Source of the DNA: Chromera velia
Lineage: Eukaryota; Sar; Chromeraceae
Assembly (NCBI GenBank): GCA_018398765.1
Contig: JAHBMJ010004391.1
Coordinates: 1-61,890 of the forward strand
Direction of reading: 5' to 3'
Length of the DNA: 61,890 bases
Part shown: positions 27,701 through 37,540 of the stretch, piece by piece
Layout of the letters: each line of letters opens with the position of its first letter
Numbering within the stretch: position 1 is the stretch's first letter
Notes under the pieces: generated by a model
Seen by the model: the letters and a program-made list of their open reading frames with translations, nothing else
What the model was told of the DNA's origin: nothing
Database searches by the model: none
Program-made: the position numbers and the translations under genes

Positions 27701-30700
27701 GCTTGCTCTGGATGTGTTGAGCTCTGTTGTCGAGTGGCTGAGTTCCATTTTGTCTTTCTTCTCTCCTCGAAGAAATCCTGGAGGCAGAAAAGAGGGCGAG
27801 AGAGAAAGGCTCTCAAAGTGCCGCGAGGTGTATGCCACAGTCGAGCGGTTGTTCGACTGGTCGGGGGGTGTCTCCTCAGTCACAGCTCTGTTGCAGCATC
27901 TGAGAGACGATTTGGTGTTAGACCCTGAGAAGGCAGATGGGGGGGCGAATAAGGGACCTTCAAGTGTGGGTGTTCCGGAGGATTTATCCTCGATCATCTC
28001 TCTTTCAGGACAGCCCAGCATTCTGAGAAGGACCATTGCAGACCTCGTGTTGTTGGTCATGCGCCTCTCAGAGCTCCTGGCTGAGATGAAGGGAGAGGCC
28101 TGGGTAGACGAAGCGGCTGCCCACTCGCCCAAGCGTGCCTCTGCGATTGCCCATCAGGCAGGGCAAGGTCTTGGAGGGGGCGTGGACTTCTCTCGGGATC
28201 TAGCTGCGGCTGCTGCAGGGACTTCAGGTTCTGAGCAGCAACAGCAGCAAAGCGTTTCGGCAGCAGGGGTGGCAGGGCTGATCCCTGCTGCTGCTGGAGA
28301 GGCGGCAGCAACAAATGCCGTGGTCTGGATGGATGCCGTAAAGGTCTGTCCGTCTTCATCTTCCTCTTTATGCGCATTGAGATAGTTCTGCTTCAGCCTC
28401 TGCACGCGTTTTTGTACAGAATGCTGCGTTTCTCGTGGCGATGAAATGCCTTCAGGGTGTTTACGTGCTAAGCCACATCCTTTCGTTCCTGTCCTTTCCT
28501 TCCGGTCATGTTCTTTCTCGGCTCCTTTTCGCCTTCGCGTGATTCCTCCAATGTGTGTTCCTTTTACACCTTGCTGAATGAATGAATGAATGAATGAATG
28601 CATGAATGAGTGGAGTGGGTTTGGACTTTCTGGCTGACTGCAGGCTGCAACAACTGCTGTGGGAGCTTTTGCGCACTTGAGCACCCGTACTGGCAGCGAC
28701 GTAGAATTTGAGTCTGCTCTCCTTGCTGCTGCCTCTGCTCCGACAGAGGATAACTTAATGAAGTCTGGAGTTGTGGCGGTCCCGTCTCAGTCTTCGGGGG
28801 AAGTGCCGTCTCTTCCTCCTGCGATCCTGTTCGATCTCTGGGAGAAGTGGATCGAGGGGAAGAGTGGGTCGGCAGCGGGAGCAGAGGGGGAGTTGCAGCA
28901 GTCGGGGGGGAAAGAGGAGGAGGAGGAGCCCGCAGGAGGAGAGGGCGAAGCTTCGTCTTCATCCTCTGCAGCTCCAGCTACCGCTGCAGCAGCTGCAGGG
29001 TCTGCGTCTTCTCTACAGCTGGATTCTGCAGGTGGACCTTCGAAGAATTCGAAGAGTTCAAAGAAAAGAAGAGGCTCGTCGTCGTCTTCATCACATCCTC
29101 TCGCAGGGTTGGTAAAGAAGCTGAGTGTGCCCCTCGCGTCCAAACAGATCACGGATGCAGGAGGACAAGCAATGAAGCGACAGGGGCAACCTATCCACTT
29201 CGCTGGTGCCCTAGGTGTGCGTCTCTCCCTGACGGGGCGCGTGATAGACGAGGCCAGATATGGGTCCCATATTGTTGGGTGTGGGTTTGACATTGAGCAC
29301 CGTGGAGGTCCCGATAAGCAGGGGTCTTCCAAAAAGGGTGGGACAGAGCAAGAGGTGATGGTGTCGACGTTCCCTGTCTGTTGGGATCCGGCTGCCACTG
29401 CCCTCATTGACAGATTGAAGAAAGCAGCAGCCCTCTCAGACGACCGCCACGGTCCGTCTCGTCCTCTGTCCTCCTCTTCCCGCAGAGCGGAGACCAGAGG
29501 AGCAGCGGCTGCGTCCTCCAAACCTATCCCGGCCTCGTTGTCTCTCAAGTACGCGGCGGGAAGTGGAAAAGGCGCAGGACGGAAAGCGCTGCACGACACT
29601 TCTTTCAAACTCGAGGGCGTGAGGACACACGAGAGTCGGACGGTGGTTGTGAGTAACTCCCCCACTCCCGTGACAGTTTTCCTCAACCTTCCTTTGCAGA
29701 AGGGGAACGTCTACCTTGTCGATCTCGCCGTCTCCACCCCTCCCCAGCCGTCTCCTGCGTACATTGCGAGGACGACTTGGGGTCGAATGATGACCCCATT
29801 GATCAACGCAGGCAAGAGACCGGGAGCAGGGCCCCCTCCATTGTTGGCTTCCTTGAATGACTTGCCGAGAGTACACGTCGGTGTTGCACTGCCCACTTTG
29901 GTCCACTCGACGAATTCAGGCTCTTCAGCCTCTGCCTCTTCATCACACCTGCCTTCCTCCTCCTCCTCTACTTCCCAAAAGAAACCATGGGACATAGATC
30001 TTGGTGTCACTTCCGGGACCTGGGGTTTTCTTTGCACGGCCTTGCCAGCAGAGAAGGCAGAGACAGGAATCAAACCAAGCTCTCACCCCGGACACCACGG
30101 CCCCGAGCCCTCCGCTGAGGTGGACCCGTTAGTTGGAGGGGACATGAAGGTGAGGGTGATTGTAGATTTGAGGTCGAATGTGAAGTCGGTCCGATTCCGT
30201 ACAGCCCCACCTGCAGTCTCGCAGAATGGGGAAGTATCGGGTCGCGCTCGGTTCGTGGCTCTGCCTGCACAGGCAGGAAGGTCGGGACTTTTGCTGGGAG
30301 TGCGCGTGGTCGGTCCCGGTGCTGTGGCGAAACTGGAGAGGGTGACGACGGTGGACCCTGTAGAGGTCCTGCCTGCCCAGAGGTTTGTGACGACACTGGA
30401 AGTGCCCAAGAAGAGGCTGCTGCTGGTGCGTCCGTGTCGGCTGCCAGACGAGGAATTTGGACGGGACCCTGAAGAAGAGGAAGAGGAGGACGAAGAAGAG
30501 ACCGGAGGAGCGCAAGAAGAGGGAGAGACGGAAGGCGGAGAGAGGGGGGCGGAGGAAAGAGAGAGAGGTGTGGTGGAGACAGCACAAGCTGTTCCTCTCC
30601 AATTGCGAAAGGAAAAGGAGTGCGGAAGCTCGGAGGTCCACCTGGATTATTCCTGTGACGGGTGGGTTTGGTTTCTTCCTGTCATTTTGCTTTCTTATGT

Positions 30701-33700
30701 TGATCTTGTTTGTTGATGTCTGACTTCTGCTAAAATTTCTTGGTCCGTTCGTAATCCTGCGACGGGTATGTAGGCTTGGCGTGTGTTAGATTTGGGTAAA
30801 TGAGGGGGACTCTGGTCTCGGGGTTTATTTTTTTTCGTCCGTCCGTCTTTTTTTTCAAGTAATGCCCTAGTGCTTTTTTTTGGCGGTGTGTTTCGTCCTT
30901 CTCCCCTGAGCGCGTGACGGGATGGTGAGACTCCGCTGTCTTTGACATTTGGGAGGGAAAGTGGGGGGACGAGTGTGATCTGCTTCGTGCTGGGCATGCA
31001 GCAAAAGCGGAACAGCCGATCACTCGTTTTCTGACACACAAAAAGGAAGCAGCGTCTGACTTTATCCACCCAAGGAAAAATGGAGCCAAAACGATACGCC
31101 ACGCTCTTCTTGAAACTGCCCATAGATTTGCTCCTTTCCTCCATGAATGAATAAATGCATGCATGAATGAATGAATGAATGAATGAATGACAGAATGAAT
31201 GATCGACTAAACGACTGCAGGTGCCAGATGGACCCTATCAGAGGGCCGCGGTGGCACTGCAGGGACTGCCCGAACTTTGACCTCTGCCAGAATTGCCATG
31301 AGAACCTGGAGGCCCTACCAGTTCCTCACAACCCTCTGCACACATTTGAACGGTCTGTCTGCCTGATTCACTCTTTCTCGGGTCTCCCTCCCTCCCTCCC
31401 TTTCCGTCATTTCATTCGAAAGTTCCATCCCTTTCGTTCCTCCGGTTTTGTATACAATCGGACAGAAAGGCGTCATTGGGGAGAGGCAGGCAAGAGGGAG
31501 GGTCCGAAATATACCCACATGCATGTGATGCTCCCTTCATTGTGTATGCACAGACATGTTTACGAGTGGGTGCATGTACATGATACCACTCCCCCCTTTT
31601 TTGCATGCAGGTGCGATTCGAGGACGCGCAGGGGAAAGGGTCCCAAGCCCGGGAGTCCTGAGTGGAGCGCCTCCCATGCCCCCCTGGTTGTGTGTCTCTG
31701 TGGAGCCGCCCTGTGGAAGGTGGATGCCGAGCATGCGTATCCGGGTTCCGGCACCGTCACGTGCGACTTGTGTGACGTTCACATGTCTGCCAAGACGCCC
31801 GTGTACCACTGTCCGAAGAGACAGCAAGAGTCGGCATTCCATGAACTCGGCTTCGATGTGTGCCTGATGTGCGCGCGGCTTTTCCAGGTCAGCCACGGGG
31901 GGAAAGGAACGGGCTTGATCTTGCGTTATGATTCAAAGAACCTTTCTTTTTTTCTGTTTCTTTGTTCCTGTGTTTTCCCCTCTTCTTTTTTTTGACTGCT
32001 CCCTCTCTTCTGTCCCTCCCTCACCCGACCGTTTCCGGTTCCCCTGTCGGTGCTGTCTGCTGAATTGGAGTCGACCCTGAGGCCACCAAGCCCGAAGCAC
32101 AAAGAGGTGCACCATTTGGTGTAGGAAGTACAACAGTTGTGCATATATCCAAATAATTGCGTAGACTCGTTATGTATGAATGAATGAGTGAATGAATGAA
32201 TGAACGAATGACTCTCGCCGTGTGTGTGCAGAAGGACGTGGCTGCCGAAGATGACCCTGTGGGGGACCTGAAGGTGACAGTGACGAACCCTCGGGGGATG
32301 GCCGGAGCAGCAGACCACCAGCACGCGGCAGGAGACGACTCCGCTTCCTCCTCCTCCTCTGCAGAGGCCCTTCCTGTGTACCCCCCTAGACCCTCTGTGC
32401 TCCTGTCTGATCTCCAGGTGAACGTGGAGGCGTCTCCCACGGCCCTGACAACAACCGGGAAGGGAGACATCATCAGGAAGATGGTCTCATTGGCCGAGGC
32501 CTTCAGGAGAAACCACAACCATGAGGGCTTGGGCTTTCCTTCAAGCAGCAGCAGCTCCTCTTCCTCTTCCTCGAGTAGTAGTTCTACAACCAGCAAGGGT
32601 GGTCCTTTGAGTCTGGCACGACTGCCGCCGCCTGGGTTGACTCTGAGGGACGAGGACGAGGACGAGAGCAGTGGGGCCGTGGAGTCGTGGGTGGACTTCA
32701 TTGGAGCCCTGGGAAGAGGTCTGAATCCCTCAAGTCAGTGTCTGATTGTTTTTCCTGTTTAATTGATTTCGGGATTGGTTCCACCTTTGCAATGTGGTTA
32801 GAGCTGGATGAGTCTGGCCCTGTGTTTCTTTTTTCGTTTTCATCCTCGTATGCATGTGCGGTGGGGTTGGGGCTGAAGGGTGATTTGTGCCATCCTGCAG
32901 AGACACGCGATTGCCTATCCCTCCCCCCTTTTTTTTTGTTTTCCTGCCTGACAGCCTTGTCTCTTCATGCATTCATTCATTTGTTTTTTTGTGTTTCCGC
33001 TTTCTCTGTTGCACCAACGACTCGACTGAACTTATCGACCAACTGTCTGAGGAAGCAGAGTGGACCTCCTCGGAGGACTCTGTACTTCTTGGAATCGCCA
33101 ACCTGGTCAGCTCCTGCGTCCGTCCAGCAGGCAGTCAGTGCATGCCGAAGAAAAGGAGAACACGGAGTCTAAAGATTGATTTAGATAGCCATTCCGCTTC
33201 TTTCATTGGTGGCATGGATGTGCCTTTGGTCGTTACGTTCAAAAAAAAGGAAAAAAAAAAAATCCTTAATCTTGTTGGGACCTGGCATGCGGCATAACAA
33301 GCAAACTGGAAGGAAATGCTGTTTCTTTTGCAAGTCTTTTGCCGTCAACTGTTTACTTGGTCTGGAAGCATTTGTGTATCTTTGTTCCCCTGTCTGTTTA
33401 TTTTTGCACATGTGTGCGTGTGTGTGAGCGTGCAGATTGCGGTGTCCGACGTGCGAACGGAAGGGTCCGTGCTCCGACTTCGGTGTGGAGCCCTGAGCGT
33501 GGTGAAGGGGGACCACGTGTTCGGAGACAGTGCAGCGATTCAGGTGAGAGAAGAGAGGAGAAGAGAAGTAAGGAAAAGAACTCTCTGTCGCTCGCCCTCT
33601 TACTCTCTTTTTGCAGTTTTGTCCTGTCCTTTTTTCTCTTCTCATGTCTTGTTCGTATCTTCAGATGAAAAGTGGAAGAGCAACAGGCGATAAGGTACAA

Positions 33701-36208
33701 GCAGAAGCGTTTTTCCGTTTGCGTTTTGTTTTCGGGAAAGTCTTCTCTGTGTGAAGCAGAAATGTTGCGGGCTTTTAGGAATCGAGCTCAGCTCTTCTTC
33801 GAAAGAAAAAGGGGGCCGCTGATGCGTCGCTGCAAGTTTCGTTCCTTGAGCCGGGTCACTGTGCTTCCTTTTCCGTCTCTGTCCTTGGTTTGTGTGTGTG
33901 TGTGCAGGCCCGGTTTGTGTGCATCCAGGTGTTCAACCGTCTCCTTCGGGACCTCCTTCTGCCCCTGACTGACCTGACGGACCTTGGGCGCATGCCTTGG
34001 GGTTCCTCTGTGTTGAGGCTGAAGGGGTGGATTGTGCCGGAAATCAAAAATCGACTCGTCAACGAGGTGAGTGGGTGGGTGGGCAAACTCAGTGGGGGGC
34101 GCAGAGAGTCGTGTGAGGGGGGGGCTGCGTCCCGTTCTTTTCAGAATTTCCCTGCTCTTGTCTTCATCCAGGCAGTCGTATTGGTTTGTGCCTGTTTTTG
34201 TTTTTCTCATGCGGCTCTGCATTTCTTCCTTCACTCTTTGTCTAAACCTATGGATACAAAGCATTTCTGGATTACTTTTTTCGTGTGTATTTATGTCTTT
34301 GTGTGGATGTGTGGGTAAAAGCTGTATGGTATGAATATGCGTATGCAGATCCTCCGACGGACGCAGAACTCCCAGCCCCCCGGGGCCTCTCCCGAAATCA
34401 AACTGAGCATCAACCGTAAGAGGGCCCAGAACGCTGCGGAGAGGGGGGTGGTAGACTGGGAGGGCCGTCTGTCTGTGTTCTCACAGTCGTTCCTGCAGGC
34501 GGGGGGCACGGCGATGGACCCAATGAAGCTCCGCGTGTCGATGAACAAACGACCCATCTCTGTGGCATTCCTCGGAGAGGGGGGCATCGACGATGGCGGG
34601 CTGTTCAGGGAATATGTGGACTGGGTGAGTGGAGAGCTGGGCGGGGGGGGGTTCGATTTTTGTTCAGTGGAATCTTTGCGCGCTTCATCCGCTCATCTTT
34701 CATGGTTTTTCCTGCTGTGTCACTTGGGAAGAAGGGAAACGTGTGCAAGCGCATGTCTCTGAATGAGCGTGATCACATAAATATATAGACAAATGACTGA
34801 AATTTTCCATTTATTGCACGAGCGACTGCAGATCTGCGACGAACTCCAGAGCGAGCTGGTGCCGCTCTTGATCCCTTGCCCGAATCAGAGGGTCAGTTTT
34901 TTTTCTTTCCTCTGCTTCTTCTGAATCAGAGAGTAGGTAGATGTCTGGGTGGGTGGAAGGGTGGCGGCTTGATGGAACGAAGCACGGAAAATGGACAGAC
35001 AGGACATTTTCACCCGTAGGCCCAAAGTCGCCTATTTTCCTCCCTGGTCTTTTTCACTGTATCTGTCCCCGCCTCCTGTGTATATCCGTATGCTGTTCTT
35101 TCAACGGGATAGCAAGGAGGCACAATACACGCACGCACTGTCTCTCCCTCTCTCTCCTCCGTATGAATGCAGCACGATGTTGGAGACCACCGTGACAAGT
35201 TCCTTCTCTCTCCCCAGGCATCCTCTCCGTTAGCCCTGCACCAGATGCAGTTCCTGGGAGCATTGATTGGGATGGCCATGCGTTGTGGTCACTTGCTCCC
35301 TTTGAATCTGCACCCCCTGGTCTGGAAGCGGGTGGCACAGGAACCGGTGGAGGAGGCAGACATCGCCAGCTTCGACAGAGTGGCCCATGACCAGATCAGG
35401 TCAGCATGGGGGGGCTCTGTGTGTGTGTGTGTGTGTGTGTATTTTTCGATGTGTTTTGGCGCAGTTCTGAAGTCTTTCTCTCCTTCGACCAGCCTTGCAA
35501 CGGGCGAATCTTCCTGAGTTTCTCCCTTCGAATTTCTCCCCGTGCAACCACTTCGTCATTTGAAGTGAATGAGTGCCTAACCGACTTGCGGGGTGTCTGC
35601 AGCTTCTTGCGACTTGTCCACACCACTTGGAAGGAGCGCACAGCACGGGAGAGGGTGGAAAAGGAAAGGCGGGAGAGGGAAGCGAAGACTCGTGCGGCCT
35701 CTTCCTCTTCTTCTGCGGGTCCTACTGAAGGAGAAGGACTGTCCTCGTCTTCCGGATCGTCGGGTTCTTCTTCGTCTTCTTCTGCACTTCGGCTTCCCCC
35801 GATCCGGGAGGGCCAGCCGGTGGCGGGGTCAGCCGATTCGGACGGTGCCGAAGGAGACAGGGGAGGTGCAGGCGGTATGGATGAGGAGACGCTGGCCTCG
35901 TTGGACGACTGGAGATTTACAGCGACCGACTCGGCAGGAGCAGAGGTGGAGTTGAAACCTGGAGGGTCGAGTCTGAAGATTGAGCCAAAGGACGCTGCTG
36001 AATGTGCAAGGCTGATGGTGTGGCATCGGTGAGTCCATTCATTCATTCGGCAGCAAGGGGGCAGGCGGGTCGACAAGAGTGTCTGAGTGGAGGAGTAATT
36101 GTCGGTGCAAAGATTGTCTTTCCTTTTGTTCTGACGTCTTTGGTTTGTTTCGTTTCTCTGCGGTACTCGTTTTCTTCAGGGATCCCTCGGGGACATCCCC
36201 CTTTCATG

Positions 36209-36242
<34 letters not shown>

Positions 36243-37540
36243 GTCTTGCTTGAGTGTCTGCAGGCTACACGAACTCGACGCTCAGATTGCAGCGCTTCGT
36301 GAAGGCATTGGCAGCGTTGCGCCTGTTGACGCTCTCTCTCTCTGGACGTCAGTAAGTCGAAGGAATGAATTCAGTTCTTCTCGTTTCTTTTCTTTTCTCG
36401 TCTGTGTCACTCTCGAAACAGTCCTCCCTTCCATCCTTTATTGCCCCTCTTTTTGCTCTGCCCTTTCTTTCTTTCTTTCTTTCTTTTTTCGCCGATGATG
36501 ATGAACTCACAACAGAGACTGGAGGGAGGGTGTGAGCGTCTCATCGGAGCTCCACTCGGTATTCTTGATTGTTCTCGTCTGATTACTTGCTTCAAATACC
36601 CCGTCAGATTTACGCCCACTTTCTCGTTGTTTTTCCCCTTCTTAAGCCTGTGCGCATCTGACAGTCTCTCCACCTTCACGCCTGCAGATGGGACGAAATC
36701 GAGAGGCGCGTCTGTGGGACCCCGGAGGTTGACATCGCCGAGTTGCGGCGTCACACTGTCTATAGAGGGGTCTCGGAGACGGGGCCCGAGGTGCAGGGGT
36801 TGTGGCGGGCCCTGGAAGAGTTCTCAACTGAACAGCGACAACAATTTCTCCGGTTTGTCTGGGGAAGAAGCAGACTTCCCACAGGAACAGGAGACAGGGC
36901 AAACTACAGGTTCGTTCCGACGGGCAAGGCGGGAGAAAATGGCAGGGGGCCAATGTTAGAGGGATGGCTCGATGCATAGGATGCCGACAGATCTCTACGC
37001 AAAGAGGAGAGAAGAGAACAGAGAGTATTGCTGATTGAATGGATGAATCAGGAAGAGAATCATCGTGCCACGGTGGACTTTCGGTCTCTGTTTCTTCCTT
37101 TCGGTTTATCTTTTTTTTTCCCTCTCTTGTGCATTTGTCCATGCAGGTTCATCATCGCAAGGTTGCCTGTCGGCAGCATGCAGCCTGACACTTTCCTGCC
37201 GCTCGCACATACATGCGCGTTCCAGCTGTCGCTCCCCCCGTACACGTCGCCCTCAGTCGTGAAAGGGCGGCTGCTGTACGCGATGGCGAACTGCGTGGCG
37301 ATCGACGCGGACGCTCGGCAGGTGAACATGCAGGCAGTGGCAGAGGACTGGGGTGGGGGTGGAGGGGATGGTGGAATGGGGGGAGACGGCGATCTAGGTG
37401 GAGACGACGGAGATTTTGGAGATGACGGGTTGGACATGATGCCTCCCTCTCTCTTTGCAGGCGGAGGGGGGGCAGATGGAGATGGGGGAGATCTCACTGA
37501 TGGAGAGGGGGGGGGTCTGGGGGCAACGGACAGTGAATGA
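6778..37540 (+). CDS. Giant HECT-type E3 ubiquitin ligase (SPRY, CUB-like, Mib-like, UBA, ZZ, HECT)
   Basis: Takes ubiquitin from E2 onto a HECT cysteine and transfers it to substrate. Exons: 6778-8369, 8670-8922, 9143-9365, 9731-10010, 10279-10795, 11093-11194, 11484-11705, 11951-12049, 12383-13150, 13485-14677, 14901-16217, 16564-18058, 18413-18868, 19248-24951, 25343-25419, 25701-25797, 26039-27067, 27358-28343, 28644-30661, 31221-31352, 31611-31887, 32232-32733, 33059-33105, 33436-33543, 33665-33694, 33908-34066, 34349-34624, 34832-34891, 35173-35399, 35603-36028, 36264-36347, 36688-36909, 37147-37540. They total 21,372 nt (7,123 aa) with all phases matching. Modules: SPRY-like (about 616-800), CUB-like (956-1096), Mib-like (4606-4735), UBA-like (4741-4799), two ZZ-type fingers (6141-6279), HECT (about 6590-7051; Cys7016). 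Long Gly/Ser/Pro-rich linkers lie between them. Least certain: the exon pair 32232-32733 / 33059-33105, and a possible extra in-frame exon at 11759-11853. The mix recalls HERC2, HERC1 and HECTD4, but no exact ortholog is claimed. Confidence 0.88.
8612..8641. repeat. (GAAC/GAAT)n repeat before a 3' splice site
   Basis: Tetranucleotide units alternate between GAAC and GAAT in HECT intron 1, ending about 28 bases before the exon that starts at 8670. Confidence 0.9.
9143..10330 (+). other. SPRY-like domain of the HECT ligase (three exons)
   Basis: Read across exons 3-5. Typical SPRY landmarks occur in order: a hydrophobic strand region, GDVVSVYVSY at the start of exon 4 (the family's GDV-type strand), FAVNGRKLGE (the family's F-x-x-NG-x-x-LG strand), then NVGHAPFKYP at the start of exon 5 (the family's closing N-x-G-x-x-PF-x-Y strand). 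SPRY domains bind proteins, so a substrate- or partner-binding role is inferred. The loop between the last two landmarks is unusually long and Ser-rich. Confidence 0.6.
11093..12049 (+). other. CUB-like beta-sandwich module of the HECT ligase
   Basis: Exons 6-8 give ESDHPY, then LTIPGAQYLLVLFDERC, then a variable loop, then GDRMFTQFDAG, then WGFRFDIFG. This order (E-S-x-H-P-Y, PGA...FD-x-R-C, GD-x-F...F-x-S-DG, WGF-x-F) matches the CUB-like domain next to ZZ, UBA and HECT modules in large eukaryotic proteins such as ZZEF1 and HECTD-type ligases. The function of the domain is not established. Confidence 0.55.
12383..18868 (+). other. Low-complexity Ser/Gly/Pro-rich linkers of the HECT ligase
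   Basis: Exons 9-13 alternate predicted helical blocks with long Gly-, Ser-, Pro- and Lys/Glu-rich stretches. No catalytic motif or named domain is recognised. The helical blocks could be armadillo- or HEAT-like scaffold, but there is no clear repeat period by eye. Confidence 0.5.
18076..18131. repeat. 28-bp tandem duplication in an intron
   Basis: A unit containing CCGGTTGATGCCGTTTCAGC is present twice in tandem just after the donor of HECT intron 12. The copies differ only at the end. Confidence 0.9.
24541..24930 (+). other. Two Mind-bomb-repeat-like segments of the HECT ligase
   Basis: The end of the 5.7-kb exon encodes GSWVRLLNAGVEEGDVRPVG and then a second segment with ATVRIRSSVVEPRGGWRGV, a VDF strand and a WWFVPDLE ending. 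The pattern V-x-V-R-x-x-V-x-x-P-x-x-GW-x-G-V...V-x-F...W...LE is that of Mib/HERC-associated repeats in other large E3 ligases. Assignment is by pattern only. Confidence 0.45.
25343..25797 (+). other. UBA-like helix bundle of the HECT ligase
   Basis: Two short exons (25343-25419 and 25701-25797) encode MRRSGNNAQMAVSLLQNR, closely resembling the last two helices of UBA domains (G-N-x-x-x-A-V-x-x-L-L). UBA domains bind ubiquitin. The preceding exon supplies the first helix (ALAQVLEQ). Confidence 0.6.
28574..28609. repeat. (TGAA)n repeat before a 3' splice site
   Basis: About eight TGAA units with one CATG interruption lie in HECT intron 18, 35 bases upstream of the exon starting at 28644. Confidence 0.95.
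30640..31887 (+). other. Tandem ZZ-type zinc fingers of the HECT ligase
   Basis: The end of exon 19 (CDG) joins exon 20 to give CDGCQMDPIRGPRWHCRDC, then FDLCQNCH, a textbook ZZ finger (C-x-x-C...C-x-x-C...C-x-x-C). The intron splits the first C-x-x-C pair. Exon 21 encodes a second cysteine-rich unit: CLCG, CDLC, YHCP and FDVCLMC. It has the same final F-D-x-C-x-x-C signature and is read as a diverged ZZ. ZZ domains bind peptides or small ubiquitin-like partners. Confidence 0.8.
31143..31203. repeat. (TGAA)n repeat before a 3' splice site
   Basis: An interrupted TGAA array runs to within 20 bases of the ZZ exon acceptor at 31220. Confidence 0.95.
32176..32210. repeat. (TGAA)n repeat before a 3' splice site
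   Basis: A TGAA array with GAGT and GAAC variants ends about 21 bases upstream of the exon beginning at 32232. Confidence 0.95.
34349..37300 (+). other. HECT catalytic domain with acidic C-terminal extension
   Basis: The N-lobe begins near LRVSMNKRPI, with GEGGIDDGGLFREY as the hallmark G-E-x-G-x-D-x-GG-x-x-R-E motif. ALHQMQFLGALIGMAMR is the conserved F-x-G-x-x-x-G-x-A helix. The inter-lobe WDEIERRVCG...VDIAELRRHTVY follows. The C-lobe holds LPLAHTCAFQLSLPPY with the thioester Cys7016 (codon 37214-37216). A Ser-rich insertion (about 35690-35790) interrupts the N-lobe. After the normal C-lobe end (near residue 7051) there are about 72 further Gly/Asp-rich residues. Confidence 0.93.
36207..36242. 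repeat. (GT)n microsatellite near a 3' splice site
   Basis: A GT run lies about 20 bases upstream of the HECT exon that begins at 36264. Confidence 0.95.
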
